A DNA stretch of 64,000 nt from NCBI GenBank assembly GCA_949825025.1, contig OX463784.1, positions 2,753,168 through 2,817,167 of the forward strand. Reading direction: 5' to 3'. A program made the translations under genes and the position numbers. Below are positions 42,201 through 45,200 of the stretch, in pieces. The notes under the pieces are model-generated. The model was not told where the DNA came from. It was given only the letters and a program-made list of their open reading frames with translations, and made no database searches. Position 1 is the stretch's first letter; every line of letters begins with the position of its first letter. The DNA is from Siphlonurus alternatus (Eukaryota > Arthropoda > Insecta > Ephemeroptera > Siphlonuridae).

Positions 42201-45200
42201 CACCGTTGCCTAGCGCCAACAATGTCATTACGTTTTCTGCTCTGGTGGCAAAATTAGGCACTACATCGTCTCATGTTTAACAATGAAAAAGGCTTCATGC
42301 GACAGACATTATAAACAATGATGTGTTCCAACCATTGCGAGTAGAAGATTTTGATTGAAAGTGTGGCATGCAGAGTGCATAATGAGCCCTAGAAAGAATT
42401 ACATGAGTACATATTGTCTTTCGTCCGGAATAATGAACTATCTGGTTGCATCAATGAGGTATCTGCTATTTCAGAGCAATTATGAGCTGTAAATCAGTAT
42501 ATAAAATAAATTTCACTGTTGTGCTCACCTAAAATAGCAGATAGCTCATTATTACAGTGAGATCATGGTAAGCAGATAGCTCAATATTACGGACGAGGGA
42601 TGTTATGTACAAAGCTGTATGATTCGGGCTGTTTGCAAGGGTGGACCAAGCCCTTGATTGGTTGATAGGGTATAGCTATCCCATAATGTTAAATGACAAG
42701 CTTCAACTTAAAAATGCCGCAGCGCCGCATTCTGACATTGCTCCATAAGGTTTGTTAGAGAAAAAATCTAATTTATTTTTTCATTCAAATTCTATGCTGC
42801 ACAAAATCTCGAATATTTTTTACCGGTATGTGATGTAAAGTGATCTTTCCCGTGGCTCATATGAGTTATAAATCTTGCCCTTCATAAGAACCGTCGGAAA
42901 AAATTAAAAACCAGGTACTGCTAGGTTAAAGGATAGGAAGCTTGATAGAGCATGTTGTCGAGTTCGCGCACTAGATTTTCATTGGCTGGGAGAATCGTTT
43001 CGTCAGAGTTGAAGCTTGTCATTTGGGGCTTTAGAGGGGAGGGGAGGAATTAATTGAGTGGCGGTGGGAAGTTCCCCTGTACTTTAGGACCTTTAAGAAG
43101 TAGGGGGGGGGGGATCTTCACCCCAGATTGCATGTCCACCATAGACAGACGCCTTACCTAAATCTGGGATACAAATGCCTATATTATTTAATATAGTATT
43201 TATCCTGGATGTATTATTGGTTTAGTTAATCTGTGTTTAGTGAGAGGTGTTTACATTGGGAGGAGTGATCATAGTTGGAAGTTGGATTTTGTCAGCAGTA
43301 GAAGTGATGTGGGAAAATATTCCTTCATTAACAGGACTGTAAGAGAGTGGAATTTGCTGAAGGCAGAAGTTGTTGAAGCGGAGAGTTATGAGTTGTTTAA
43401 GAGGGTTTTGAGACAAGCAAACCCTTCGCGAGCCACCGTGGCGTAGCCACATTTGCGGCGTTAATTTAATTATTATTATTATTATTATTTTTTTTACAAG
43501 GATACACCCCTAAGAGCTTATAGCTCGCGGTGGGGTAATGGGTAAGGATAAGGTAGGGAACGGATGCCACGGCCTGTTACATGTCCCAGCATTCGCTGAA
43601 GTGAGACTGAGGGAACCGTGGAAAACCTCAGTCAGGACGGACACCTCTACTTTTTCTCAATGGACCAAAGTGATGTCCAAAGCCTGGGGAACCAAACGCA
43701 AGTGCATCACTGCACTGGGTGGAGAGCGCGACGAATTTACACCAGGGAGGGAGCAGCGTATTTTTTACTTGAAACGGTCACCTATCCAAGTACTAACCAC
43801 GCTTGACGTAGCCTGACTTCGGTGATCTAACGAGAACCGACCAATGCACTGGGCCACGCTCAACCTCTATTATTATTGTGTTTACATCTACTGGACTGCT
43901 GTTAGAGGGGTATTGGTGGAGGGGATATGTTAAGAGATAGGGAAAGTAATACAATACTGTAATGCCATCTGGGCTAGCGTACTGTTAACATGTAATACAA
44001 AGGAATATGCATACTTCGCGTATACATACGGCGCATACCGGTGAAAGGTGATGTGGTTCGTCTGCAAGAGGATCTTAATACTGTGTGTCGGTGGGTTATT
44101 GATAATGATATGAGGTTGAATGTCTCTAAATGCTGTGTTGTTGTGTTTAGTAGGAAAAGGCGTAAGAGAGATGTGCAGTATTTACTTCATGATGAGTTGT
44201 TGAAGCAGGATGAAAAGTATAAATATTTGGGTGTAGTCATTCATAGTAAATTAATGTGGAATTAGCATATTAAATATGTCACATCTAAGGGAAGGAGGTG
44301 TTTGGAGTTTGTCATATATGAGAAATCTTAAGGGTACCAGTAGGATAGTTAAAGATAATGCGTATAGAGCTTTGGTGATCGAGACCAGTGCTTGAATATG
44401 GTTGCTGTGTTTGGGACCCATATAGATGTGTGGGGGTGAAGGAGTTGGAGAAGGTTCAGCGGAGAGCAGCAAGAAGGCCCGGGTTACAGGTCGTGTGGGA
44501 AGGTTTCAGTTTGTGGGTGATGGTGCTGATGTTAGAAAGGAGTATGTTAGTGTGTCTGCTTTAATTGAGAATTTGGGGTTGGAGTCATTGTAGTTAAGAA
44601 AGAAAAATTGTAGACTTGGTGTTATGTATTTAAGATAACAAGAAATTGTGAGGGTTGGGAAGAGTTGAGTGGTCGTGTGATGAGAGCAGGTTATATTGGA
44701 AGAAATGATCATGGATGGAAGTTGGAATGTGTTGGATGTAGAAGTGATGTGGGAAAGTTTTCTTTTGTAAACAGGACGGTGAGGGAGTGGAATGCGTTGG
44801 CAGCAGATGTTGCTGAGGCGGAGAGTTTTGATTTGTTTAAAAAATCTTTGAGAGTTGGTGAACATTCGCGAGCCACCGTGGCATTGCCACATTTGCCGCG
44901 TTAATATTATTATTTTTAAGGAAAAGAGATGGGCACAAAAATGCATATTGTGGGGCATCATCTGTTTCTCGGCGATTTTAAGGGGTCCTTGATCCACCAA
45001 ACATTCCCGCAAACTCCCACTTATTATCTCCATAAAAAACATAGATAGACTTACATGCCGGAGACCAGAATGATTTTAAAGACATGTTGAATCAGAGAAT
45101 TTGTCTGACCGAGCGAGATGTTGATTGCCTTATCTAGACCAGATGCGATCAAATATTTCAATGTTTCTGCAGGCTCAGGCCCCTCATATGGAATGTAAAT

